Origin: an uncultured Ulvibacter sp.
GTDB lineage: Bacteria > Bacteroidota > Bacteroidia > Flavobacteriales > Flavobacteriaceae
Assembly: GCA_913063405.1 (NCBI GenBank)
Contig: CAJXZB010000027.1
Span: 1-44,770, forward strand
Direction: 5' to 3'
Length of the DNA: 44,770 bases
A program made the position numbers and the translations under genes. Below the pieces are notes generated by a model, which saw only the letters and a program-made list of their open reading frames with translations, did not search any database and was not told the origin of the DNA. Numbering within the stretch: position 1 is the stretch's first letter; each line of letters starts with the position of its first letter. Positions 27,872 to 35,605 of this stretch are shown here, piece by piece.

Positions 27872-27879
27872 CAAAATTA
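27872..27879 (-). promoter_or_regulatory. -7 element TAATTTTG of the MarR-GNAT gene
   Basis: On the minus strand this fits TAnnTTTG, 25 bases upstream of the ATG and one base from the tandem operator. Confidence 0.5.
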
Positions 27880-27951
27880 ATTAAATTATGGAATACAGCG
27901 ATCCTATTTTTGAAAATTTTAAGATTTTTTGTTGAAGGATTTCAGAGGCAA

Positions 27952-29643
27952 CTACATTTTGGAGTCAATATAAGCGATAGTTTCCTCTTCAATCATAAGA
28001 GTGTTCTTGTATATTTCCAAAGCATTAGCGAGAATATCTTCGGAAAAAGCCCTATCTTTTATGTCCTTTGCATTGATCCGTACGTTAAAATAGGCACCAA
28101 TAACAGCTGCTCTCGCACAAAGTATTCCAACTCCAGCATCCGAAAGTGAGCTTTGCAAGCCATCCTTTAACATAACTCTTGCAACTTCCATCGAATTGTA
28201 AGCTGTTTCCATCACTTGAAATGGAATCTCTGTTGCGTATTTAGTTGCTGTCTCAATTGCCTCTTTACGGGCCGCAATTTCTTTTTCGGAACCTTTCGGC
28301 ATTCTAAATCCATCAATGATTTTATTAAACGCATTAGTGTCTTCATCTACCAAAAAGAGCAATCTCTCTTTATAGGCTTGACCTTTTTCTGCCCACTCAG
28401 AAAAAAACTCCCATTTTTCATCCCAACCAGCTTTATGACCAGAAAGATTGGCGACCATAGTGCCAAGAGCAACACCCAAAGTACCTACATAAGCCGCAAT
28501 TGAACCACCTCCTGGAGCCATAGATTCTCCCGCCGTTTCATCTGCAAAATCATCCAGTTTATAGTCGATTAATTTTTTAGTGCCGTCGTCCAATAGATAT
28601 TCTATAATTCGCTCTTTTGGATTAAACGGCTTCAGATCGTCGAGACCAAGTGACTTTATCGCGATTTTTATTTTTTCACTTTCTGAAACGCCTAAAGATC
28701 GTTCCTGTTTGATTAAGAAATAGTTTGCGGCGTCTAACATTGCCTGCAGCGGAACCAAACCAACCAATTCGGACCCAGTTACTCTTAGTCCTCGAGCAAT
28801 AGCTGCTTTGCAACTTTCATCGAAAGCCTCGTGCATAGAAGTGATTGTAATGTTGGTAAGGTTGTAAGAAATTTGAGCAATCCCATATTCTTCAATATAC
28901 CATCCAATTCCTTTTACAGCCTTAAGCTTTCCAGGAATACGAATGGGCTCTCCATGTTTGTCAAGTATTTGTTTTCCAGTTATAGGGTTTCCTTCTCTCT
29001 TAATCCGTCCTGCTTCACGAATATCAAAGGCAATGGCATTGGCTCTACGGGTAGAAGTCGTATTTAGATTTACATTGTATGCAATTAGAAAGTCACGGGC
29101 CGAAATAGCGGTAGCTCCAGTTTTAGTAACACTCAAATTGAAATTCGCTGGACCGAAATCTGGCTTCCATTTTGGATCTGAAAGTTTTTTGGCCAAACCT
29201 TCATATTCTCCTTGTCTACAATTGGCAAGGTTCTTTCGTTTTTCTTCCTTAGCAGCGTTTTCATAAAAATAGCCAGGTATTCCAAGCTCTTTCCCAACAC
29301 GTTCCCCAAGTTTATGAGCATATCCAGCAGTTTCTTCTAGGCTAATATTCGAGATGGGCACTAAGGGGCAAACATCTGTAGCACCAAAACGAGGATGTGC
29401 ACCACTGTGGGTACTCATGTCGATAAGTTCGGAAGCTTTTTTAATCAGAAGAAAAGCTGCTTCAATAACGGGTTCAGGCTCACCAACAAACGTAATCACC
29501 GTTCTATTGGTTGCTTTTCCAGGATCTATATCTAGAAGTTTTACGCCCGTAACGGTTTCGACTACACGAGCAATGGCTTCAATTTTAGTTGTATCTCTAC
29601 CTTCGCTGATATTTGGTACACATTCTATTAATTGTTGTTGCAT
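27952..29643 (-). CDS. ftcD: Bifunctional glutamate formiminotransferase / formiminotetrahydrofolate cyclodeaminase
   Basis: This 563-residue fused enzyme of histidine breakdown transfers the formimino group from N-formiminoglutamate to tetrahydrofolate, then releases ammonia to give methenyl-THF. The transferase domain (about 1-325) starts with LIECVPNISEGRD, has HSGAHPRFGATDVCPLVP with the catalytic His, and VTGSELVGLVP near its end. The cyclodeaminase domain (about 360-563) has APGGGSIAAYVGTLG and FNKIIDGFRMPK. It is the last gene of the hutI-hutG-ftcD run, 21 bases after hutG. HutG uses the same substrate, so the cell appears to have two exits from formiminoglutamate. Confidence 0.93.
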   Translation of the reverse strand: MQQQLIECVPNISEGRDTTKIEAIARVVETVTGVKLLDIDPGKATNRTVITFVGEPEPVIEAAFLLIKKASELIDMSTHSGAHPRFGATDVCPLVPISNISLEETAGYAHKLGERVGKELGIPGYFYENAAKEEKRKNLANCRQGEYEGLAKKLSDPKWKPDFGPANFNLSVTKTGATAISARDFLIAYNVNLNTTSTRRANAIAFDIREAGRIKREGNPITGKQILDKHGEPIRIPGKLKAVKGIGWYIEEYGIAQISYNLTNITITSMHEAFDESCKAAIARGLRVTGSELVGLVPLQAMLDAANYFLIKQERSLGVSESEKIKIAIKSLGLDDLKPFNPKERIIEYLLDDGTKKLIDYKLDDFADETAGESMAPGGGSIAAYVGTLGVALGTMVANLSGHKAGWDEKWEFFSEWAEKGQAYKERLLFLVDEDTNAFNKIIDGFRMPKGSEKEIAARKEAIETATKYATEIPFQVMETAYNSMEVARVMLKDGLQSSLSDAGVGILCARAAVIGAYFNVRINAKDIKDRAFSEDILANALEIYKNTLMIEEETIAYIDSKM

Positions 29644-29664
29644 GATTTTATTTTTTTAATAATT

Positions 29665-30666
29665 TTAAGCAATTACATCCGAAATTAAAAATGAAATGGT
29701 TTTACCTACTTGGGCTGGAAAACTTCCCAAGCCGGGTGCTCCTTCACATATATGAAGATATTTACACTGGCTTTTTTTAGAAAAATGACTTATAAACTTT
29801 CTTCCATCGTGAATGGAAAAACCTCCAGGTGTCATCGCACTACTTCCCATATCTTCAATGGCATCCAAGTCTAATTCTAAACCAAAGATATCACCTCCTA
29901 AGAAGTCATCGGCCTCTGCCATTGCTTCCGAGAAAGTAAGTTTTTCGTTGATTTCTATATCTTCAAAAAGACTGAATTTTATTCTGTCTGGATATTGTTG
30001 AAGTCGATCAAATACAGCTTGAGAAGTATAGTTTCTGTGCAATCCAAAGGTAAAATATCGATTCAAATACCCTTCTTTAAATGCATATGAGAAACCATTT
30101 CCACTATGACGATGCTCTAAAGCTCTAAAATCTGTGTGCGCATCAAAATTTAAACAGCTAATTGCTTTGCCTAATGCGTTATGAGCACCTTTTAAGTTTC
30201 CATAACTATTGTTGTGTCCTCCACCAATTATAATTGGAAACTTTCCTGTTTCTATTATCTTCTGAATTGTCTCTGTTACTTTTTCATCGATCAGACTTAC
30301 AATTTCACCCAGCTTTTCGTAATAGTCTTCTTCTTTTGGAGAAAGTCTTGAGGCAGAGTGCATTTCGGTATCACAATTTATCTCACCTAGAGCCATAACT
30401 TTTTTCACATTGGTAAGGTAATTGTCTTGAATATTACATAAAACTCCAAGAGCAGTTTCCCAGGCCAGTGAAGTTCCAGGGGTTCCATAATTTGCACGTA
30501 CTCCAATGTCTTCAGGAATCCCCACCAAAACATATTTTGCCTTACATTCTTTTAACTGTTCCCAATTTGAAATGGTCGTAAGTGTCTCTCCAAATTTCTT
30601 TTCTCCTTTTCGCTTATTGATTAATTTTTTTATGTCCTCTTCAGAATAAAAAGTAACTAGACTCAT
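29665..30666 (-). CDS. hutG: Formimidoylglutamase
   Basis: This 333-residue arginase-fold enzyme hydrolyses N-formiminoglutamate to glutamate and formamide. The manganese motifs are GGGHNNSYGN, FDAHTDFR with a following EHRHSGNGFSYA substrate loop, and LELDLDAIEDM. Its stop-start context with hutI is an ATGA overlap at 30663-30666, showing translational coupling. The substrate assignment rests mainly on the neighbouring hutI and ftcD genes, since arginase-family members are hard to separate by eye. Confidence 0.9.
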   Translation of the reverse strand: MSLVTFYSEEDIKKLINKRKGEKKFGETLTTISNWEQLKECKAKYVLVGIPEDIGVRANYGTPGTSLAWETALGVLCNIQDNYLTNVKKVMALGEINCDTEMHSASRLSPKEEDYYEKLGEIVSLIDEKVTETIQKIIETGKFPIIIGGGHNNSYGNLKGAHNALGKAISCLNFDAHTDFRALEHRHSGNGFSYAFKEGYLNRYFTFGLHRNYTSQAVFDRLQQYPDRIKFSLFEDIEINEKLTFSEAMAEADDFLGGDIFGLELDLDAIEDMGSSAMTPGGFSIHDGRKFISHFSKKSQCKYLHICEGAPGLGSFPAQVGKTISFLISDVIA

Positions 30667-31898
30667 ATTTTTTGACCGTTTAGAATGACCTGATCGATTA
30701 AGTTACTGCCAAAGGCATAAGGCAAATAACTGTAAGATGGAATCTTTTTTGTTATAACTAGATTGGCTTTTTTTTCCTTGGTAATAGTGCCATGAGAGTC
30801 GCTTAGTCCCATCGCATAAGCGGCATTTATAGTTGCTGCGTTTATAGCCTCTTCGGGAGTAAGTTTCATTTTTATACAGGCAGTTGCAACCACGAAATTC
30901 ATATTTCCACTTGGTGTGGAGCCAGGGTTATAATCGGTCGCCAAAGCCAAAGGCAACCCTGCATCGATTAGCGCTCTTCCAGGAGTATAAGGGATGCTTA
31001 AAAAATAGGAGCAGGAGGGAAGTGCAACTGGCATTGTTTCCGACCCTTTCAATGCTTCAATATCGTCATTGGTAAGAACTTCTAAATGATCTACGCTCAA
31101 AGCCTTATGTTTCACTCCAACGGCAATACCACCAAGAGCAGTAAATTGATTTACATGAATTTTCGGTTCAAGATTGTATTTTTTTGCTTCGGAAAGAAGG
31201 CGATCTGTATCTGCCACAGAAAAATATCCTTCTTCACAGAATATATCCACATATTCGGCGAGTTCTTCTGAAGCTATCTTCGGAAGCATTTCAGAACAGA
31301 TTAAATCCAAATAGCCTTCTTTGTTTCCTTTATATTCTGAAGGAATCGCATGTGCTCCTAAAAAAGTAGTTTTTACGGTGATTGGATAGTTCTCTCCCAA
31401 CCTCTTTGCAACGCGAAGCATTTTTATTTCTGCTTCCGTTGTGAGACCGTATCCACTCTTAATTTCAATGGCTCCAGTTCCCAGCTGCATCACCTCTTCC
31501 AATCGAGCAGCAGATTGTTTGTATAAGTCTACTTCGGATGTTTCCTGAAGTTTCTTAGCACTATTCAAAATTCCACCTCCCTTTTCGGCGATCTCCTGAT
31601 AGGCTAGTCCGTTGATTCTATCTACAAATTCCTGTTCCCTGTTTCCTGCATAGACCAAATGCGTATGCGAATCGCACCAAGATGGAAGGACTATTTTTCC
31701 AGAGCAGTCGATAGTTTCGTCAACGGCAAGAGGTTTCAAATCTTCCATTTTTCCGAAGTTGCTGATCTTATCATCCTCAAGTAGTATCCAGGCATTCTTT
31801 AACGTGGGAAGAATATTCATTTCGATTCCGCTTACCATTTTTGGTGCAGCGTCTCGAACTTGTAGTAATTCTTTAATGTTCGTTAACAATAATTTCAT
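30663..31898 (-). CDS. hutI: Imidazolonepropionase
   Basis: This 411-residue amidohydrolase opens the imidazolone ring to give N-formiminoglutamate. DSHTHLVYAGNRE supplies two metal-binding His, IKSGYGLTTEAEIKMLR is a strong HutI signature, IHVNQFTALGG contains the next His, and ATDYNPGSTPSGNM the catalytic Asp region. It is the first gene of the operon, divergent from the trans-sulfuration gene with 64 bases between. A near-consensus TATCTTTA lies just upstream of its ATG. hutH and hutU are not in the window. Confidence 0.95.
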   Translation of the reverse strand: MKLLLTNIKELLQVRDAAPKMVSGIEMNILPTLKNAWILLEDDKISNFGKMEDLKPLAVDETIDCSGKIVLPSWCDSHTHLVYAGNREQEFVDRINGLAYQEIAEKGGGILNSAKKLQETSEVDLYKQSAARLEEVMQLGTGAIEIKSGYGLTTEAEIKMLRVAKRLGENYPITVKTTFLGAHAIPSEYKGNKEGYLDLICSEMLPKIASEELAEYVDIFCEEGYFSVADTDRLLSEAKKYNLEPKIHVNQFTALGGIAVGVKHKALSVDHLEVLTNDDIEALKGSETMPVALPSCSYFLSIPYTPGRALIDAGLPLALATDYNPGSTPSGNMNFVVATACIKMKLTPEEAINAATINAAYAMGLSDSHGTITKEKKANLVITKKIPSYSYLPYAFGSNLIDQVILNGQKI

Positions 31899-31962
31899 TG
31901 GCTAAAGATAGCAAACCTTAAAAGGAATTTATAAATTAGAGCATCGAAAAATTGATAAAATT

Positions 31963-33129
31963 ATGAAGGCAAAAAAAATTGGTGTAAACACTATTTGCAC
32001 ACATGTAGGTGAGGTAGAGGACACTCAGTTTAAAGGCGCTATTTCGCCACTTTTTATGGCGAGTTCTTATGCTTATGAGGATGTTGATATGAAACGTTAT
32101 CCACGTTATTTCAATACACCAAATCAAGAGGCTCTGTGTAAGAAGGTGGCAATGCTAGAGCATAGCCAGGCTGGATTGATCTTTGGTAGTGGGATGGCAG
32201 CTGTGAGTACCGTTTTGTTAGCTTTTTTAAAAAAGGGAGACCATGTTGTCGTTCAGAAGACAATCTACGGAGGTGCTTATAATTTTATGGTAGAAGAATT
32301 TCCGAAATACGGAATAGAGTTTTCATTTACCGAAGGTTTTTCCGAAGCGGACTTTATTTCAAAAATAAAAGAGAATACCAAAGTTGTTTATGTGGAAACA
32401 CCTTCAAATCCTTTGATGCTAATTACGGATCTTGAAATGATTTCACGAATAGCAAAGCCTAGAGGTATTATAACTATGATAGACAATACATTTGCTTCGC
32501 CGATAAATCAGACACCTGCCGATTTTGGTATTGATATAATGTTGCATAGCGCGACTAAATATATGAGTGGACATAGTGATATTTGTGCTGGCGCAGTAGC
32601 GGGTTCCGAAGAACATATTGAACGAATTTGGAACGTTGCTAAAAACCTAGGTGGAAGCTTAAGTGATTATACGGTCTGGCTTCTGGAACGCAGCATGAAG
32701 ACGATGGTTTTGAGAGTTAAAGCTCACAATAAGAATGCAAAGAAAATGGCTAAATGGCTTAATAAACATCCAATGGTGGCCGACGTTTTTTATCCTGGAC
32801 TTAAATCTCACCCAAGTTATGAGTTAGCAAAAAAACAGATGAAGGGATATACTGGGATGTTATCGTTTGAATTGCTTCCTGATATAGATGCTAATTCTTT
32901 TATGAAATCTCTAAAGCTAATTAAACAATCAATGAGTTTGGCAGGGGTGGAGTCTACAATATTGTCACCGGCAAGAACATCACATGTACTTTTAAGCACA
33001 AAGGAAAGAGCGCACCAAGGAATAACAGATGGATTACTGCGATTTTCAGTAGGAATTGAGGAAACAAGTGATTTAATAGCAGATATGGAACAGGCCTTTG
33101 AAACGGTGCTTAAAAAACAACTAGTATAG
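31963..33129 (+). CDS. Trans-sulfuration-type PLP enzyme (methionine gamma-lyase / cystathionine lyase-like)
   Basis: This 388-residue Cys/Met-metabolism PLP enzyme has the cofactor Lys near residue 199 in LHSATKYMSGHSD. IFGSGMAAVSTVLLAF binds the phosphate, and VYVETPSNPLM and MIDNTFASP hold the PLP-ring Asp. The entrance Tyr/Arg pair is in RYFNTPNQ. Family members split between cystathionine synthase, lyase and methionine gamma-lyase, and motifs alone do not settle which this is. It is followed after one base by bshB1, so it may feed cysteine or sulfur to thiol synthesis (inference). Confidence 0.88.
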   Translation: MKAKKIGVNTICTHVGEVEDTQFKGAISPLFMASSYAYEDVDMKRYPRYFNTPNQEALCKKVAMLEHSQAGLIFGSGMAAVSTVLLAFLKKGDHVVVQKTIYGGAYNFMVEEFPKYGIEFSFTEGFSEADFISKIKENTKVVYVETPSNPLMLITDLEMISRIAKPRGIITMIDNTFASPINQTPADFGIDIMLHSATKYMSGHSDICAGAVAGSEEHIERIWNVAKNLGGSLSDYTVWLLERSMKTMVLRVKAHNKNAKKMAKWLNKHPMVADVFYPGLKSHPSYELAKKQMKGYTGMLSFELLPDIDANSFMKSLKLIKQSMSLAGVESTILSPARTSHVLLSTKERAHQGITDGLLRFSVGIEETSDLIADMEQAFETVLKKQLV

Positions 33130-33130
33130 T

Positions 33131-33847
33131 ATGAAATTAGATATTTTGGCAATTGGCGCGCATCCTGATGATGTAGAACTGGGCTGTGGTGCTACCATTG
33201 CAAAAGAAATTAGCACTGGAAAGAAGGTAGGTATATTGGATTTAACTCGAGGTGAGTTAGGGACAAGAGGGACCGCCGAAATACGAGATTTGGAAGCTGT
33301 AAATGCGGCTAAAATTCTTGGTGTTACCATGCGACACAATTTGGAATTTGCGGATGGTTTTTTTGTGAATAACACGGTTTCTCAATTGGAGATAATCAAA
33401 ATTATTAGAAAATACCAACCAGAAATTGTCTTGTGTAATGCTGTTGATGATCGCCATATTGATCATGGAAAAGGAAGTAGACTTGCAAGTGATGCTTGTT
33501 TTTTAAGTGGTCTTTTGAAAATTGAAACTATTCATGAAGGGAATCACCAAAGAGCATGGCGACCGAAACATGTATACCACTATATTCAATGGAAAAATTT
33601 GGAACCAGATTTCGTGGTTGATGTATCGGGTTATTTAGATAAAAAACGAGAGGCTGTTTTTGCGTATGAGAGTCAGTTTCATAAAAAAGAGGCTAACGAG
33701 CCTGAGACTCCAATAACTTCAACTAATTTTCGAGATAGTATTACATATCGTGCCCAGGATTTGGGAAGGCTCATTGGTGTTGAACACGCCGAAGGATTTA
33801 ATGTGGAACGTTATGTAGGGGTCGCATCTTTATCGGATTTGATTTAG
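33131..33847 (+). CDS. bshB1: Bacillithiol biosynthesis deacetylase BshB1
   Basis: This 238-residue LmbE-fold zinc deacetylase removes acetyl from GlcNAc-malate in bacillithiol synthesis. GAHPDDVELGCG (His11, Asp13, Asp14) and DDRHIDHGKGS are the metal and catalytic motifs, and LTRGELGTRGTAEIRDLEA is the family-specific segment. It starts one base after the stop of the trans-sulfuration gene, so the two are probably one transcript. Bacillithiol is known in many flavobacteria. Confidence 0.94.
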   Translation: MKLDILAIGAHPDDVELGCGATIAKEISTGKKVGILDLTRGELGTRGTAEIRDLEAVNAAKILGVTMRHNLEFADGFFVNNTVSQLEIIKIIRKYQPEIVLCNAVDDRHIDHGKGSRLASDACFLSGLLKIETIHEGNHQRAWRPKHVYHYIQWKNLEPDFVVDVSGYLDKKREAVFAYESQFHKKEANEPETPITSTNFRDSITYRAQDLGRLIGVEHAEGFNVERYVGVASLSDLI

Positions 33848-33904
33848 GCAATTCGGTTTTAAAAAATCTTCTAGAATTGTATTGCGCAACCGTTAGATTT
33901 GAAT

Positions 33905-33912
33905 TATATTTG
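33905..33912 (+). promoter_or_regulatory. -7 element TATATTTG of the tRNA-His gene
   Basis: TATATTTG fits TAnnTTTG, with a TTG 20 bases upstream as a possible -33 element. It lies about 60 bases before the tRNA. The leader contains a small hairpin (GCAAAC pairing with GTTTGC). Confidence 0.6.
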
Positions 33913-33971
33913 CAGCCTCCTATGCAAACAACGTGTTTGTTTGCTAGAGTTTCGACTCTTTTTGGGGAAAT

Positions 33972-34046
33972 GGTGGTTGTAGCTCAGTTGGTTAGAGCAT
34001 CGGTTTGTGGTACCGAGGGTCGCCGGTTCGAATCCGGTCTTCCACC
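33972..34046 (+). tRNA. tRNA-His (GTG)
   Basis: The cloverleaf can be drawn: D stem GCTC/GAGC, anticodon stem TCGGT/ACCGA with loop TTGTGGT (anticodon GTG), T stem GCCGG/CCGGT. The extra G at 33972 opposite C 34046 is the G-1:C73 pair that marks tRNA-His. CCA is not encoded in the expected place. The acceptor stem GTGGTTG/CTTCCAC has two adjacent U-U mismatches (pairs 5-68 and 6-67). Confidence 0.93.
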
Positions 34047-34054
34047 CAAAAGGC

Positions 34055-34085
34055 AAAAGCCTCTCAGAAATGAGAGGCTTTTTTT
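34055..34085 (+). terminator. Terminator of tRNA-His
   Basis: The 12-bp stem AAAAGCCTCTCA (34055-34066) pairs with 34071-34082 around GAAA, followed by T residues. It ends 20 bases before the stop of the M28 gene on the other strand and may serve both. Confidence 0.92.
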
Positions 34086-34104
34086 GTGTTTTAGTTTTAT
34101 CTTA

Positions 34105-35130
34105 TTACAATTTATCTGCAATAATTCTTCTTTCTCGATTAGCGATTTCCCAAGCGGTTTGAAAAATAAGCTGTGCTCTTTTGGCCATAAGCTCGTATTC
34201 GATCTTATCTGGAGTATCGGTACTTTTATGATAATCTTCATGTACTCCGTTAAAATAAAAAATAACTGGAATGTTATTTTTTGCAAAGTTATAATGATCA
34301 CTTCGGTAGTAAAAACGATTTGGATCGTTTTCGTCATTGAAGGTATAATCTAGTTCCAAATTAACGTATGTTTTATTTACCTCTTCTGAAACGTCGTGCA
34401 ACTCTTGACTTAGCTTGTCACTACCAATTAAGTATATATAGTTTGGATTGTCAGCTTTTTCTGGGGCAATTCTACCAATCATATCCGTATTTAAATTACA
34501 AATTGTATTCTCCAATGGGAAGATTGGGTTTTCTGTATAATATCTAGAACCATATAATCCGATTTCTTCCCCAGTAACATGCAAAAAAAGAATTGATCGC
34601 TTAGGACCATTACCATTTTTCACTGCTTTTTGAAAAGCTTCTGCTATTTCTAACATCGCTACAGTACCACTTCCGTCATCATCTGCCCCATTAAATATAT
34701 TTCCATCCTTGTCTGTTCCCACATGGTCTAGGTGGGCAGAAAGAACGATAATTTCCTCCGGTTTTTCAGAACCTTTAATAAAGGCTACAACATTTTCAGA
34801 GTTCTTAGGGTCGCTTGAACGACTAAAATAACTTGCTGGTACATTTTGATAGTAGTTGTTTTTCTCAATAGGGGAATCTATTCCTTGATCTTGATAAAAG
34901 TTTCGAAGATATTCTGCCGCCAACTTTTGTCCTTTGGTTCCTGTCATTCTACCTTCCATAGCGTCACCCGCATAAATGTACAAATGAGTTTTAAGATCCT
35001 CGGCAGAAATAGTATTGGCGTAATCAACGCGCGTCATTTCTGTTGAAATTGTATTTGAGGTAGTCGAATTTTGCGCTGAATTACAAGAAACCGTGAGAAC
35101 AGCAATAGCAACAATCAATAATTTTTTCAT
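34105..35130 (-). CDS. M28-family metallopeptidase lipoprotein
   Basis: This zinc aminopeptidase/carboxypeptidase-like protein of about 341 residues carries a lipoprotein signal (lipobox TVSC). The two-zinc site is readable: LSAHLDHVG (His, Asp), NGADDDGSG (bridging Asp), HVTGEEIGLYGS (catalytic and metal Glu), NTDMIGR (Asp), and NGVHEDYHKSTDTPD (last His). PA-like insertions are absent. The frame is open 17 codons further upstream, but the signal peptide MKKLLIVAIAVLTVSC fixes the start at 35130. It probably scavenges peptides in the envelope. Confidence 0.92.
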   Translation of the reverse strand: MKKLLIVAIAVLTVSCNSAQNSTTSNTISTEMTRVDYANTISAEDLKTHLYIYAGDAMEGRMTGTKGQKLAAEYLRNFYQDQGIDSPIEKNNYYQNVPASYFSRSSDPKNSENVVAFIKGSEKPEEIIVLSAHLDHVGTDKDGNIFNGADDDGSGTVAMLEIAEAFQKAVKNGNGPKRSILFLHVTGEEIGLYGSRYYTENPIFPLENTICNLNTDMIGRIAPEKADNPNYIYLIGSDKLSQELHDVSEEVNKTYVNLELDYTFNDENDPNRFYYRSDHYNFAKNNIPVIFYFNGVHEDYHKSTDTPDKIEYELMAKRAQLIFQTAWEIANRERRIIADKL

Positions 35131-35143
35131 AATGTTAATCAAA

Positions 35144-35465
35144 TTATATAAGTTCATAATCTTCTGGAGATAGTCCGTCACCTCCTATTTTAGCATATTC
35201 CAGGATATGCTCTTTTACTTGTTCATGATCGTGCGAATCCTGAGAAAGAATACGGATTTTTACTATAAGTGGTGCCAATCCCTTCAATTTCAGAAACCTT
35301 CTCGGCAATATCAATAGTTTCTTCATTGAATTTGGTTCCTTCAGGAAGTTGTAATAGATTAGTAATATCTACCAATGCCATACTTTTTATGGCTTCAAGC
35401 CGTTTTTCTTCAGAAGCACAAGAAATTATAAAAATGCACGCAATGACAAGGAAAAGGTTCTTCAT
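35144..35465 (-). pseudogene. Small lipoprotein gene broken by a frameshift
   Basis: The first frame starts at ATG 35465 with a lipoprotein signal (IISC) and runs through ALVDITNLLQLPEGTKFNEET to IGTTYS near 35265, then reads junk. The next frame continues sensibly with VKIRILSQDSHDHEQVKEHILEY and ends GGDGLSPEDYELI at a TAA at 35144-35146. The intact product would be about 107 residues. One missing base (or two extra) in or beside TATAGTAAAAATCC explains it. It lies 13 bases upstream of the M28 gene on the same strand. Function is unknown. Confidence 0.75.
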
Positions 35466-35581
35466 TTTTTAGTTTGATAGAAAGTGTTAAAGATACTAGA
35501 AGTTATGAGGCTTAATGTGAAAATTATGTGAAAATAATCTAGAAATGGACTCCTTGGATAGCCTCAAACTCTAACAATTGT

Positions 35582-35589
35582 TATCTTTG
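35582..35589 (+). promoter_or_regulatory. -7 element TATCTTTG of the MBL-rhodanese gene
   Basis: This matches TAnnTTTG, 16 bases upstream of the ATG at 35606. Confidence 0.6.
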
Positions 35590-35605
35590 CAAAAATTATA
35601 TTCTC

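Noticed and set aside
33877..34353. 158-codon open frame across tRNA-His
   Set aside because: It overlaps the tRNA, its terminator and the M28 gene on the other strand; it is open by chance.
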